This document shows positions 21,201-26,975 of a DNA stretch of 64,000 nucleotides, piece after piece (the stretch's first letter is position 1; the number at the start of each line of letters is the position of its first letter). The notes beneath the pieces were generated by a model. The model did no database searches. It was not told the origin of the DNA and saw only the letters and a program-made list of their open reading frames with translations. A program made the position numbers and the translations under genes. Origin of the DNA: Sphaerolaimus hirsutus (Eukaryota; Nematoda; Chromadorea; Monhysterida; Sphaerolaimidae); the NCBI GenBank assembly GCA_964036195.1, contig OZ038451.1, positions 12,466,529 through 12,530,528 of the forward strand, in the 5' to 3' direction.

Positions 21201-23816
21201 CTTTTCTGCCAGTGAGTCGACTTGATCGACTCCCACACGCGCCGGGTCGCCGCTGTCCGGACCTGAGAGTCCAAGACGTGCCTTATGAAGCCAATGGTTT
21301 TCATAAGGCAGCGTTCGGAACTCACCTCCGGCCTGTGTCGGCACGGCGTCCACTACGCGCTGCCCGACGCGCTGCCCCACGTTCGGTGCTACAATGTAGC
21401 ACGTCCCAGCCACGTCGATGCCTGTACGTGCATCAAATCTTGCAACCAAAATTTGCATAAAGCTCTGGCTGCAACAGAAAGTGCACGCACCTTGCGTGGG
21501 GTAGCCGTCCAGCGTGCGCCCGGGCATCGGCCCGTCGCTTGACACCGGCCCTGTAAATAATTTGCTCAGTTTATGCATTTTTTTGCGCAATTTTCGCATT
21601 CTTTTAATCAATTTACACCCCTTTTTGCTCAATTCATAACCTCCAACTCTCAACATAGCTACATTATTACTATCAATTTCCCATTCCTCATCACAACCCC
21701 TCAAACAGCGCTTACCCGTCTCGCCTGCGTGCAACGACTGCGGCATGTGCATGAGCACGCCTGTCATGCCCCCGCTCGGCTCCGGCGCGTTCACTGGCGC
21801 CATCGGCAATGACGCCACCGGCGTCTGCAGCTGCGTGACCGACACGCGAGCTTCATCTGGTTGGTCGGGCGACATGGGCTCATACATGCCGCTCCACGCG
21901 CCGCCGATATCCATGTCGGGCTCGGGCACGCCGGACTCGGGCTGGGGCATGCCGAGCTCGGGTGTGACAAGCGCGCGGCCGCGCTGGTATTCGGCAAATA
22001 CCTCCGGTGAGGCATCATCGAATAAATTAGCCAGTATTTCGGCCGCACTGGTTTCTTGGGCTGCCGCTGAGCCGCTGGACTCTGCGTGAAACATTTTTTT
22101 ATTGGTAAGAGCCTCACAATACTCATTCATAACTTTTACTTCAGTCAATACATTAATTTTTATCAACTTTGTTTTTGTGTCAACTTCAGTGCCTTTTTTT
22201 CCACCGTAGCACTTAATGTACAGCCTATATATTTCTGTAACAGCCCTTTTTGGGTATACTCTTCCTCCCGGTGCCTTAATTCCATGCGGCAAAATACCTC
22301 CACTTATCTGCATGCACGCCGCAGCTAATTCACCTGGCAACATGCGCGGCGGGCGGTGATCGCTTTCCATCGACCGCACCAGTTCATCAACAGTTGACAT
22401 GCGGTCAACTGCATTTATCATCTGATCTAGCATCGGGTTGGCAGGTGAGTTGGGGCGTGGCTCGAAGAAGTCCGGCGATTCCCGTCGCACAGGCTCCATG
22501 ATATTAGCAAATTTTTTGCTTTCAATCTTGTACAAGTAAGACTGATAAGTCAAGATGCTTAGCGCCGCATATAAGAGCGCAATCGCGGGAAATACCGGGA
22601 TTCTTCGACCTGAATACATGGTATATGATATAGATACGATCTGTCTGCAATTCCACCCCCCATTGTACACCCAGCGTGGCCGCAAGTTAGCTGGTGGCCG
22701 CGGGGATCCATTCATTTGCGGTTGCTTAGGCCGCCGTGCAACCGCCCGCCGCCTCATTTCGTGCGCCGCGCGGCTGCGCCGCCGCTGCATTTCTTGGGCG
22801 CGCATACCGCCGCGCACAGGTGATATTTTGGGATGTGGGCATGTTTTTGTGGCGCAAACGCCATCGCGTACGTGGTATTTCTTGTTTTTCGCGCAGTTGC
22901 ACACGTAAACTACCCCCCCATCCAAACTTGCTACAGCGTGATTTTGCTTATTTTCATTTTCATTTTTATCATTTTCATTTTTAACTTCCGTTAATGCCCT
23001 GTTCTTCTTCGAACTGGCCGCCTTCCCGTTATTGTCACCAAGTCTTGAGAACTTGTCAACACGGTACTCTTTTTTATCAACATAAACAATTTTTTCGCAT
23101 ATACCTTTGTGGCTTTTGACTGTCAAATTATTTGCCAAGTTCTCCTGGCTGGGCCACTTGGGCATTTTACTCACTTTACCTATTTTTTTACCTTGCCGTG
23201 CACCATAACTTTTAACCTCATGCACGCAGGTAACTTCGCGTGTTAATTTTGCCGCGGCCTGTGTATTTTCTGGCGGGGTCGTGTGTTCTCCCTTGGTCAT
23301 GCGCGCTGGGCCCAAATGCACTGGATCAGATTGTAACTGGACCAGCTGCATTGAACTACCTATTTCAGACATTCGTGGCCGCCCTGTATTCAGTGGGTCG
23401 GAGGGCGCAAGGAAAATTTCCTTTTCAATTTTTCCTAATCCCCCCTTATTCTCAAACACATTTTGACTTGTGACCAAATGAGAACATGAGCGCCGCTTAG
23501 TCCCAAAACTCGTGCTGCGCATTATTTTCATAGGATTTTTGCGCACCCCTGAAATTATGGAGAACAGATGCTCCACTGCATTTCCTTCACCTTTATCACC
23601 CTCGAAAGTAACCCCTGCCGCTAATGTAGACAGTGAATGATAAATGTGATTCACTCGCTCAGGCTGCCTGTTTTGTGTGCGTGGAGTTGTGCATGCGCGG
23701 GCTATGTGACCCACCTGGCCGCACTGATAGCACGTGCGCGGTGGACCTGCGCCCTGGCCCGCATTTGGACCTGGCCCCTGAGAGCGATACGGCGCATTCC
23801 ACCCTGTGCCGCGCAT
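8808..23816 (-). CDS. pol: 5,002-codon polyprotein: NC knuckle, env-like region, PR-RT-RH-IN
   Basis: A single frame without stops. Residues 29-42: CX2CX4HX4C zinc knuckle. About 60-1,830: unassigned, alternating basic low-complexity stretches with protein-like blocks; much of it is probably intron. About 1,834-2,340: unassigned Cys-containing protein blocks. About 2,350-2,970: envelope-like region. About 3,090-3,153: second hydrophobic pair. Residues 3,369-3,371: Asp-Thr-Gly of a retropepsin. 3,984-3,987: YVDD of RT. 4,135: first Asp of RNase H. 4,486 on: HHCC of integrase; DDE at 4,557, 4,618, 4,651. All catalytic residues I looked for are present. The true start is not the first Met: the knuckle belongs to Gag, whose ORF lies in another frame and overlaps by 158 bp. 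After about 9245 the frame is probably no longer the real one. Confidence 0.85.
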   Translation of the reverse strand: MRGTGWNAPYRSQGPGPNAGQGAGPPRTCYQCGQVGHIARACTTPRTQNRQPERVNHIYHSLSTLAAGVTFEGDKGEGNAVEHLFSIISGVRKNPMKIMRSTSFGTKRRSCSHLVTSQNVFENKGGLGKIEKEIFLAPSDPLNTGRPRMSEIGSSMQLVQLQSDPVHLGPARMTKGEHTTPPENTQAAAKLTREVTCVHEVKSYGARQGKKIGKVSKMPKWPSQENLANNLTVKSHKGICEKIVYVDKKEYRVDKFSRLGDNNGKAASSKKNRALTEVKNENDKNENENKQNHAVASLDGGVVYVCNCAKNKKYHVRDGVCATKTCPHPKISPVRGGMRAQEMQRRRSRAAHEMRRRAVARRPKQPQMNGSPRPPANLRPRWVYNGGWNCRQIVSISYTMYSGRRIPVFPAIALLYAALSILTYQSYLYKIESKKFANIMEPVRRESPDFFEPRPNSPANPMLDQMINAVDRMSTVDELVRSMESDHRPPRMLPGELAAACMQISGGILPHGIKAPGGRVYPKRAVTEIYRLYIKCYGGKKGTEVDTKTKLIKINVLTEVKVMNEYCEALTNKKMFHAESSGSAAAQETSAAEILANLFDDASPEVFAEYQRGRALVTPELGMPQPESGVPEPDMDIGGAWSGMYEPMSPDQPDEARVSVTQLQTPVASLPMAPVNAPEPSGGMTGVLMHMPQSLHAGETGKRCLRGCDEEWEIDSNNVAMLRVGGYELSKKGCKLIKRMRKLRKKMHKLSKLFTGPVSSDGPMPGRTLDGYPTQGACTFCCSQSFMQILVARFDARTGIDVAGTCYIVAPNVGQRVGQRVVDAVPTQAGGEFRTLPYENHWLHKARLGLSGPDSGDPARVGVDQVDSLAEKVKSAPTDASGIPKLLPGRGKNTRPKRSKKATRPPRAFMSAESDSEPVTEKMPHAAKSKPFSGLAVSLHKFARFTAINNKVKRESRKIIETICAKANIRSLFRLKWFTSAPVQSLKINIKGARGKQLNYDKNAMNLRLIEHNGWRHMNGTRFPIQTTILSGQISRRCAAHFHCLRGHVYTIHGAQARRSACNIKGINGCLSEMTHEMLLHADRRQIALDWRQVHVNTVPCLKSKLAKNMNEATGVNHKLAVQKNYLGGWKLSKCESKGISKINSAKTYKYLQYSTQRFCANFLRKVDKKRGDMFYMLCYLLGENGRRFSKKMRDLQKVKHQSNTRLPYEISGGLRGGSREYYRQINIPNNREHTSQKGNIGVKCHSGDFISRKLESKQKNAKNQKNLLKYANSESACLSRQAKKQRVVVDRRLRQAPRHQNARHGPAANPGRHGRRAGRRTSRRSVSEPARSNGGTGRRCESGDSGLSLRSESGGVLVGQSAKRVISGGKDKIKLKFGGQNRIQKKIVGVGLVSAFLGTNGNNKSRLGPISAVFRGQLRPLPHLTDRGDSRCSFTKFRVKSVCSGIYCKVPSTYMKWIDSKISEIAFLRSLSPHPLTLKNCPVQVNLGLSNPQTNPFVSHVKRLSPRKCPGKSTVHEKRRLVEFGPDGGSLAVANVAMRATNEYLERDRYISRKRRCPVSFGTPPPETSSTETNFQTKTAKMMLKNPETFVNCVPHAYPPICRLSGLVEAGGVRNLQGGQNCCDCDRFSVPQVFGFRPVNVYRLILETCQNGMLTTVVPKTRERAGRGPVTPRKWQIQRNSVNELSEGFERIVFKVRTSSQGHRIVRLEVEEHVKSNITSASKCRGRQLYVGRSWGTQLYIRRENTLSRFKVLIRVAQGDFSDVKTVNLWKIDVFKNVFTYFIKIENSENKRVLLRFTPVRQQESPWTTTKQKSGRVFSLTENKFKRSFTVADDSAGPSEPHPEAGKQTGEPMGEEPVETLDVEAPPTDEDPGPKIKMRDTPGRHPAIPRPMCTVPQRVDTNNVLFNMNYELEYGHHQGECRWKTVAGLAMVIPVSGSSYEANIIIKQQVSKCNNCFKMVFYTREGGCLDVGNDKLIGDEVFALYAAARVPHRPVPLTNLVFDAPVPIFRHVVGLPLEYYQSTYFPLACLLGGCGTDRITLASGDIDITIPHMPHEKLPFKDFSINFVHSKHRLCHITGADCYWWGVNLMVASALGNDHLIRGKCERGRIGIKREASKFTYLTVRISFHIIVADLLLRPPMVLGRIPMVCTEHQYFFLAKPSDILNKVPGSGVMCFTYLDCVEHMTMCHTLKMTPVTVTAATEALNGEFYGGKLSLEKEWFDSGAVPGNETSPIPFSAVLRSEIVPKNVSKLVLRDHIEKCALNMALALRWRVTRAISIAVYNRYPISLSRMTFGMSIEQLKVIATENKVLRVVHLPDGDKFALKSRQMAYVDPLLFDPQYKQRAAGQENLVGLVCALLLTFVVNGKSRAIWFLSFLSLLSLVNRSGAEPPLLQVCPKPTGAWYLDLPEIPTCNLYSSTLFGESELSPVYDVSVTVYAHRRRPVSANATFCQARRHEVTTCTNALFSHYIYEYHDSYVQMSIEKCAELYHAVLSGDTQSQGIKQIEPMVWSTMHSIDLQFPTWNDCFTQHVDNFVMTKGTVSTFDNQRLITDLDSAPTCSPAAGRCTSSRGVLFWEPSTLAPAACPFELVGSFPGKRQNETIILIHEQSAFTIKGGPVHIQCLDPAVYLTDQGPLLAILQIDNSSTESMCQIMFKKKCASTIRMTFAEFWSGNLTPNAATQHQFMYQVLTQQAHQNFETLRHQICVLARSNALMVRALAHISPVAAARLLLADENINAEYTGDVLSVTACHQVQPDRIYMSHRVNNTCYDMMPVRVHGKLLFKIPGTLDLVEHANQIPCSQLQSPVFKTNNGTYLALTDGNMVKVRMHQIPAFVNPKFLTDGIRFNRTLIRPGMAMENAMIYANVRSLHMRQAEAREKLDRLIHYTSLFSIDSAHTASMLHGQGLEHMVTHAGELLLNASGRVIDHEFDLVHMITTSAVPKAIRGPMQLVLNILWIIFVTAILLAITYACVRYEWARAAVVSACKLPFMMMRSCVTWCTHQYNIHVRNARWRMNQQNAEGADRPQLARPDTLDLPPRQAGISGVAGNRIRIPRIRLGPQLLRTLHETRAANDADEAAHSQVLGSMRTRLSRQVSFLVLLTLISVITPVHCHQTEERVWVGIVVNFVKRHCWEIAAFICAVVLVGCKVVMVGRAQDNMSPPREKATQQLSERRDFKREMKVTLQRASDRWLFSQKTSDQWSSSQSASDQRPVSQIVSDQWSLEEAGVDVFETQPEFSLRSKAIKCTATLLSYFSFTNTTEPVLEQNMNSWGKLENDTWLHKLNRVRCRLLQRKRQGSVKKNSVIKVTSTVRSRWRVNEWHWRMHMIFATTCIHQLNSLPINCKLASMGTGVVLGANGMIKDVEVQCIIDTGASMSCLNKRLIDRLKIPYKSTQITITVADGADMVPLGTCDFQLAIDGTLFNVHALVLEGITSDIYIGFKTLKQWGDFQVTFYRNNENKNLDMGEIKFVTGKKIRFNVPKGRGVNHTLLMHTKDRIKLKPLAVTSVTVYAPDVTQEFLTMVLKDRKLEKHYVGAPIDRMMRVHRIKIYPTLVDLSRQFDSERKCFMLSCSIPVFNPNRSDITVPSDRPLIKVTQLGGELHRALGVVPEKQILISAPTKPNNLGEQSTPVYLTGHTTLNGTQVPVILTPQYGKNFRKLVMTGQECQQRIGEWLDCLQTIHPEAKLSAMILNECSVKQVFPESIAAMAEDAGEKRVSELKKAAEEARRDSPNAVATVTVQPNLEGENRLNLPNLAKPMVPQLSLQERHEIIRRDANFKDTALNEEQKQEFVEMLLRYHDVFVLELANRSSCSALVADIRLKDENHPGFQSRPYPISFFEEKILDHWLVRQISLGLAEFGLSRFSSPVFLVRKPTAEPEKVPTIKNWRTVFDLRKINSLTRLEQGYVTPLKQLLEKLLLGVVWSTFDGLSAYDMIKLSENSRDLFAISTARGVLKFNSLPQGSSLSTSIFSLAMTVIFWNSRKTLTYVDDVCTVSDKVEDHVHDVEDALKRFAHYKFRISLKKTVFAAKRVKMLGQYISREGREMDKEKVEAICKLPPPKDKTGVRSFLGMANWHRSWIKDFAIHTRHLNKLLTGKDNQPFVWNDDAQEEWQWLKDQLIKAPILAAPDYNKGFELRTDGSKKGISGILSQKADGNRHNVIGYYSRVLSKQEQRMASYDFEMLAIVSSLIHWRSIIYCYKVEVHTDCAAACYLLRDKHAQNPRIARWSLAISSFPGVNIKYTPGKTNPADVLSREFCAKDISKQPEMVQDPSEEILNDDRMEICGEDCGDSCELQQTVKDHVQKHLLQVMQTRSRAKGVTKDASQATAVPVSTQSASGNAGVQQGAPAPTVNTSQPNIVVTNDQGVSHSLIIPDDPNADQTPDQIARSQLPSASDYDKENFSDFLEEDGVVQKFRDGQAADEFCAAMKDFLVDGNLPVSSTLARRVVLAAQQYVMEDDLLYYFDKRKPGLEPALLLYVPSDMRRSVMALHHASGWGSHQGAARTYQRLLHCFYWHNAYNDVVDYIRKCAKCFAHKGQTGQVVSPTGQLPQADRPFDVLYFDISNVMHYSATCQYKAVVTAICPFSSYPFAAPLSDMRTITIAQALMTHVFAFTGFPRVCISDHGANLMALRECFKFLRVGHRNVLLANPQANKVENWHRFKTSLGIMITQYARSHENWDETLPMLMLALRTSHSASIGMSAFEVVFGHRPNLFFLPDALSRPSLALRTNDSAIGFVRESIYQAWKTAIKNKLEYEQTTAKQVELEKNKLQVGDAVYVRQVFVPKVGQTAKFLPKLLGPLVVRRVLNSAAYVGAIGEPDRPAQLIPFRRICKVVGDAEAKKNKRMEVLNCILHFDKNPKIFAAIRGAGSHSGGANSGYTGWSSGGHGGMSPVARPIQRDDRNASLCAAVRGAVFEKAVDPRAWRSAALGSGCATVSVKLALPQHQLASGQQGCIGGVKSVVQVAKNQFGPQANTVWSGDECGRAGAGDQLWQARGADAPLAGRWASL
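9850..10420 (-). other. Integrase domain
   Basis: Zinc-binding HHCC module (HH at residue 4,486-4,487, then CAKC) precedes the catalytic core. Core residues D4557 (in YFDIS), D4618 (ISDHG) and E4651 (KVENW) give spacings of 61 and 33, as in retroviral and Gypsy integrases. A chromodomain-like or GPY/F-like tail may follow but is not obvious. Appears intact. Confidence 0.9.
11060..12560 (-). other. Reverse transcriptase and RNase H domains
   Basis: RT shows STFDGLSAYDMIKL (first catalytic Asp), a LPQGSSLS block and YVDD at 11856-11867. The connection FLGMANWHRSWIKDFA is typical of Ty3/Gypsy. RNase H follows with D4135 in ELRTDGSKKG, then DFEMLA, VHTDCAA and NPADVLSR, giving the DEDD set. The RT palm motif YVDD is seen in both retroviruses and Gypsy elements. 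Intact as far as can be read. Confidence 0.92.
13400..13760 (-). other. Retropepsin (aspartic protease) domain
   Basis: IIDTGASMSC at about 13690-13720 is the active-site loop, followed by a hydrophobic stretch and SDIYIGFKTL, which fits the ILG-type second motif of retropepsins. It would cut the polyprotein. It lies downstream of the envelope-like region, not directly after Gag as usual. Confidence 0.8.
14140..14285 (-). repeat. Tandem ~11-residue repeat SDQWSxSQ in the polyprotein
   Basis: About four copies of a 33-bp unit encoding variants of SDQWSxSQxxA (plus-strand ctggtcact... steps) just upstream of the protease. Likely a flexible linker that expanded by slippage. Confidence 0.6.
14340..14560 (-). 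other. Second small membrane segment pair in the polyprotein
   Basis: A signal-like hydrophobic run (SFLVLLTLISVITPVHC) is followed after about 20 residues by WEIAAFICAVVLVGC. This could be a separate small type I membrane product released from the polyprotein between the envelope-like region and protease. Function unknown. Confidence 0.45.
14740..16800 (-). other. Envelope-like glycoprotein region inside the polyprotein
   Basis: Residues about 2,350-2,385 have two hydrophobic runs that could be a signal sequence. A ~560-residue ectodomain-like part follows with many cysteines and several N-x-S/T sites (for example near 15895, 16010 and 15535), then a ~25-residue membrane span (about 14902-14978) and a basic cytoplasmic tail. 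The block around residues 2,690-2,790 (NNTCYDMMPV, then IPCSQL) reminds me of the chuvirus-type (class III) glycoproteins captured by invertebrate retroelements, but this is an impression, not a search result. Placement between gag and protease is not the standard position after integrase. No break is seen in this region. Confidence 0.6.
17414..22333 (-). other. Set of candidate in-frame, stop-free introns in the polyprotein ORF
   Basis: Candidate GT-AG introns on the minus strand: 22082-22333 (252 nt), 21551-21715 (165), 21422-21490 (69), 21263-21325 (63), 18317-21031 (2,715), 17900-18058 (159), 17414-17506 (93). Donors include GTAAGT, GTGAGT and GTAAGC. All lengths divide by three and none contains a stop in the ORF frame, so both spliced and unspliced RNA keep the same frame into protease, RT and integrase. 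The peptides encoded by the introns are basic and low-complexity, those of the exons look like protein. No transcript evidence is available. Confidence 0.55.
19742..20000 (-). CDS. Possible alternative exon in another frame
   Basis: After an acceptor (minus CCAACTCAG, exon from about 19998) an 85-codon frame, different from the long ORF, runs to TAG at 19742. Its composition (KSSGSSSTADCGKRR then hydrophobic VVIVDYRYDL) is more protein-like than the Arg-rich peptide of the main frame. It would be a terminal exon for a shorter spliced product within the 2.7-kb candidate intron. Weak. Confidence 0.3.
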
Positions 23817-26061
23817 ACTTTGTTGGTTTTGGTGATTTTGCTGGACGTAATTCGGTGAACTGGGGGGGGGCCGAAGTGAAACTAGAATTCAAATTCTGGT
23901 TTTGGCCGTTTGGGTTCATATTTTGGAAATTTCGATTTGGGGAACTTCCTGAAAAGTTTGGATTTCCTCGATTTGGGGAACCTCCTGGGAAATTTGAATT
24001 TCCTCCCCCCCCCCTGCGAAAAGTAGCCCCACGCACCTGCGTGGAATTTTCCGCCGCTTTTCGTCCTACTTCTAAAATAGCACGCCTCATTTCCGAGGCA
24101 TCATCCCGAAACTGGGCTTCTAACTTATCAACCCTCTCACTACCCTTTTTTATTTCGCCAGAAATTTCGTCCAATTTTTTTGCTATGTCCACACCCCTGG
24201 GGACAGATTCATTTTCTTCATTTTTATGGACTGTACGTGCAGATTGCAACACTTCTGCAGGGCGTTCCAACTGGCTCAGGGGGTCATTTGCCTGGTTTGT
24301 GGAGGCATTGTCGCGGTCTCCATATGGGCGCCTTTCAAACCGCCGCCTATTCAACACAAACCGGCCGCGCGGCACAAAGCCGCCCCGCCTATTTTGATCG
24401 CCCGGTGCACTAGGGCGACCCTCAAATGACGGTGGTGCACGTGTGTCCGTCACTTGGCTTTCATAAGTGGATAGACGCTCTAACAGAGTGTGAAATGGTT
24501 GGTTCTGCTCTACTGGCGACAGGGTTCTATAAAAAATTTGTAATTGGGGGGAAATGCTGTTGGCAAACAGTATTCGAAAGTCACGTTCTTTAGTCATTTC
24601 ATCTAAATGTGCAAATGCAGACGCATGCATATCCCTTAAAATGTGATAAAATTCCTTCACGGATTGACTTTTGAGTTGTTTTGTGCGAGAAAGTTCATCT
24701 CGCGCCCGCATTTGCACTTCAGTATTTTCATATGTGAGCAAAAATTGTCTTTTTAGTTCTTGGTAATTAGCCCTAGTTGCGTCATCCACCCCTGCCAACC
24801 ACCTAAGGGGTTCACCTTTCAAGCGAAGTGACAGACACAGGGGCCACTTCTTTTTCGGGATACAAAGTGAATAAAGTGCTACTTCTAGCTGTTTTATCCA
24901 CACTGAGGGGTTTATAGCTCCCTCTGCACGCTCCCCCCCATATTCGCAACACTTTTGACTTAATGCAGTGATGTAGGGTCCCGTGAGTACTGAATCTTTA
25001 CCCCCCCCCAACTCATAGGGGTTCACGTTGTCATTTAGGGCGGCGCGCTTAGCATGGGCTATTTCAAGTTCCAAATTTTGCAGGCGCTGATTTGTGGCAT
25101 TGCGCAAATACTCGACGGTCTGTTCCCGATCGTCCATGTACCTTTGGTACCACTCGGTACCCCCAGTCATTGGCGCTTTCACATCCCCTACCAGGTCAAT
25201 GGTGGTGCCAGGTCGGTTGGGTACCCCCTGATTTGGAAAGTTTCCCCCGACTCCGCCCCCCTGTGATGACATTGCGCGTGTTGACGCGCTATTATGTGGG
25301 CTCTGGACCCCCGACGAATCCCTTTGTAAAAGTGGTACCCCCCCTGGTGACGTCATACCATTGTTGGTTGAACTAGGGGCTGTAACCATAGTAGTACCAT
25401 GTATGTTGCTCGCAAAAGATCCACTAAATGCGCGGCGGCGCGCAGTTGTCATCACAGTGGTGCGGGGATTCACAACTGTCCCCATCGAACCTTGTGCAGA
25501 GATGGTTGGTGCCGCGCTCGCTGTCGGTGATGTGCTGGCCGTGCCTGGTGGCGGAGTGCGAGGCAGGCCTCGTCCTGGTGGCGGGTTTGCAGCCGCGGGT
25601 GCCGTCGCGCCTCCCGTAAGCGCGCCCCCATTGGGATCGCCGGTCGCCGGAGGTATACTGGGTGGGTTTGTGTTGGTTTCAGGTGGGTTCGCGTTAGGTG
25701 GGTTCGCGTTAGGATCGTTTGTGTTCCCTTTAGACCCCCCTTGTACTTCACCCGGGTCATTTCGGCGTGCATTAGCGCGGCGCAGCGCCTCTTCTGTAAC
25801 CAATGTTTTTTTTACTGCCTTTAACTGGGCTAATAGACCGTCCAATCTAGCTAAATAAGCGCGACATTGTGTGCGCGGGCTTCGATCTTCAAAAGAATAA
25901 TTTTTACTTTGCAGGATTTGCTGCTGGCGAGTGACATTGGCAATTTGCTCGTCCAATTCCTCCATGGTTTTCACCTCTACCACGTTCTCGGGCAGACTGG
26001 GCAGTATCAATTTGCCATCAGCGTCAAACTCGGGCACCAAAGGCGGCAGCTCAAACACCAT
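23659..26061 (-). CDS. gag: Gag protein
   Basis: 800 codons starting at ATG 26061, 327 bp after the 5' LTR. N-terminal coiled-coil-like part (residues 20-90), Pro/Asn/Gly/Ala-rich linker to about 330, then a capsid-like core (about 380-560) with the retrotransposon-Gag pattern WIKQLEVAL, LRLKGEPLRWL and LSRTKQLKSQSVKEFYH. The tail is Arg/Asn/Gly-rich. The CCHC knuckle expected next is in the overlapping frame that starts at 23816, so this frame's own last ~50 codons are probably not used. The frame change coincides with a run of nine C at 23862-23870. A programmed shift, a real indel or an assembly error would each explain it. Confidence 0.85.
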   Translation of the reverse strand: MVFELPPLVPEFDADGKLILPSLPENVVEVKTMEELDEQIANVTRQQQILQSKNYSFEDRSPRTQCRAYLARLDGLLAQLKAVKKTLVTEEALRRANARRNDPGEVQGGSKGNTNDPNANPPNANPPETNTNPPSIPPATGDPNGGALTGGATAPAAANPPPGRGLPRTPPPGTASTSPTASAAPTISAQGSMGTVVNPRTTVMTTARRRAFSGSFASNIHGTTMVTAPSSTNNGMTSPGGVPLLQRDSSGVQSPHNSASTRAMSSQGGGVGGNFPNQGVPNRPGTTIDLVGDVKAPMTGGTEWYQRYMDDREQTVEYLRNATNQRLQNLELEIAHAKRAALNDNVNPYELGGGKDSVLTGPYITALSQKCCEYGGERAEGAINPSVWIKQLEVALYSLCIPKKKWPLCLSLRLKGEPLRWLAGVDDATRANYQELKRQFLLTYENTEVQMRARDELSRTKQLKSQSVKEFYHILRDMHASAFAHLDEMTKERDFRILFANSISPQLQIFYRTLSPVEQNQPFHTLLERLSTYESQVTDTRAPPSFEGRPSAPGDQNRRGGFVPRGRFVLNRRRFERRPYGDRDNASTNQANDPLSQLERPAEVLQSARTVHKNEENESVPRGVDIAKKLDEISGEIKKGSERVDKLEAQFRDDASEMRRAILEVGRKAAENSTQVRGATFRRGGGGNSNFPGGSPNRGNPNFSGSSPNRNFQNMNPNGQNQNLNSSFTSAPPQFTELRPAKSPKPTKYARHRVECAVSLSGARSKCGPGRRSTAHVLSVRPGGSHSPRMHNSTHTKQAA

Positions 26062-26388
26062 CGTGAGTTTTCGAGTGTGAGCGCCCCTTTATCCTTTTAT
26101 TTACCTACTTCACTCAAGGTTTTCCAATCTGTGAGCTTGCACGATGGCAATGGGTGCTTCGCACCTATTGCACCTGCACTGCGGTGTAAATATAGGCACC
26201 AGGTGCCTATCTTCTGTGTCAAAGCGTCAGACGCTTTCTGCTGTTTGCCAAATGTGGCTACTGTCGCCAAAAGTGGCTTCCCCCCAAAATTTTTCAAAAT
26301 TTGACCCAAATTTCAACTGTCAAAAAAAAATAAAAAATTGTAACGTACCAGGGTCGTACCGTTGCGTGGCGCCACAGACGATCACCAC
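26062..26388 (-). other. Retroelement 5' leader
   Basis: Untranslated sequence between the 5' LTR and gag, with the primer-site candidate at 26368-26374 and a short palindromic AAAAATTTTTTATT-like stretch nearby. No ORF of note. Confidence 0.6.
26368..26374 (-). promoter_or_regulatory. Candidate tRNA primer-binding site
   Basis: TGGCGCC on the minus strand, 14 bp downstream of the LTR boundary. Its complement GGCGCCA matches the 3' end of lysine-type tRNAs, used as primers by many Gypsy elements. The gap to the LTR is longer than the usual 0-5 bp, so this is a candidate only. Confidence 0.45.
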
Positions 26389-26975
26389 TTTTCTATGTGA
26401 AGTCAGACCTATACCTTTACAGGCTCCAACATCCACTTTGACTACGACGAGCTTCAGGAGGAGGACAAAGATACCAGGCAGCTTCACCGATACCATGTGA
26501 TGTTGTACATGTAGGTTTATTTGATGTGATTTGATTGAGAGCTCTCTAGATGAAGTTGTAGGTTCAATGTCGTGTTCTGAGTTTCTTGTAAGCCGACGCA
26601 GCCGGTCGTTGCCCTTGGACACAACTTTATTGATCGTAAAACACTTAAATATATCAAACACTCACGATACTTGAAACACACGGCACTGAACTTCCACAGC
26701 ACCTGCCAAGTATACGGGTTCCTCAAATCCAGTCACGAAGACTTTCAGCTACTATTTTCAGCTGCAGCTTAGCTTTGCTAGCTTGGTATATCTTCACTAT
26801 TCCGGTTCCGAACCCCGAATACCTGACAGACGCTCTCTTTTATACGCGCCCATCCGCCCACACAAACTTCTCGCAATAACAATATTGTCGCATCTGATAA
26901 TTACCATAATCTTAATCACCACCCTGGACTCATGCCAACATAAATCACCACTGCCTAATAACCATGGCAACAACA
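26389..26975 (-). repeat. 5' LTR of the retroelement
   Basis: Copy of the LTR at 6117-6703. On the minus strand, TATAAAA at 26838-26844 is the likely promoter for the whole element and AATAAA lies at 26626-26631. Transcription would run leftward through gag at 26061. Confidence 0.9.
26838..26844 (-). promoter_or_regulatory. TATA box of the 5' LTR
   Basis: TATAAAA on the minus strand, preceded by GCG and followed by GAGAGCG, about 130 bp inside the LTR start and upstream of the AATAAA. The same box is at 6566-6572 in the other LTR. Confidence 0.6.

Larger units (their letters stand above)
6117..26975 (-). mobile_element. Giant Ty3/Gypsy-type LTR retrotransposon (~20.9 kb)
   Basis: Seen: direct repeats of 587 bp at 6117-6703 and 26389-26975 that look identical by eye, bracketing gag, protease, RT, RNase H and integrase all on the minus strand. 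Domain order RT-RNase H-integrase and the RT and integrase motifs are those of Ty3/Gypsy elements. Unusual: length far above the common 5-8 kb, an envelope-like region placed between gag and protease, one 5,002-codon frame, likely introns, and extra spliced ORFs after integrase. No clean target-site duplication could be read; the insertion lies in a palindromic MITE. Identical LTRs suggest a recent insertion. One frame break (gag versus knuckle frame) sits at a nine-C run. Confidence 0.93.

Noticed and set aside
23633..24397. 254-codon plus-strand ORF opposite gag
   Set aside because: Antisense shadow of the Gag coding sequence in a low-complexity Asn/Gly/Arg region.
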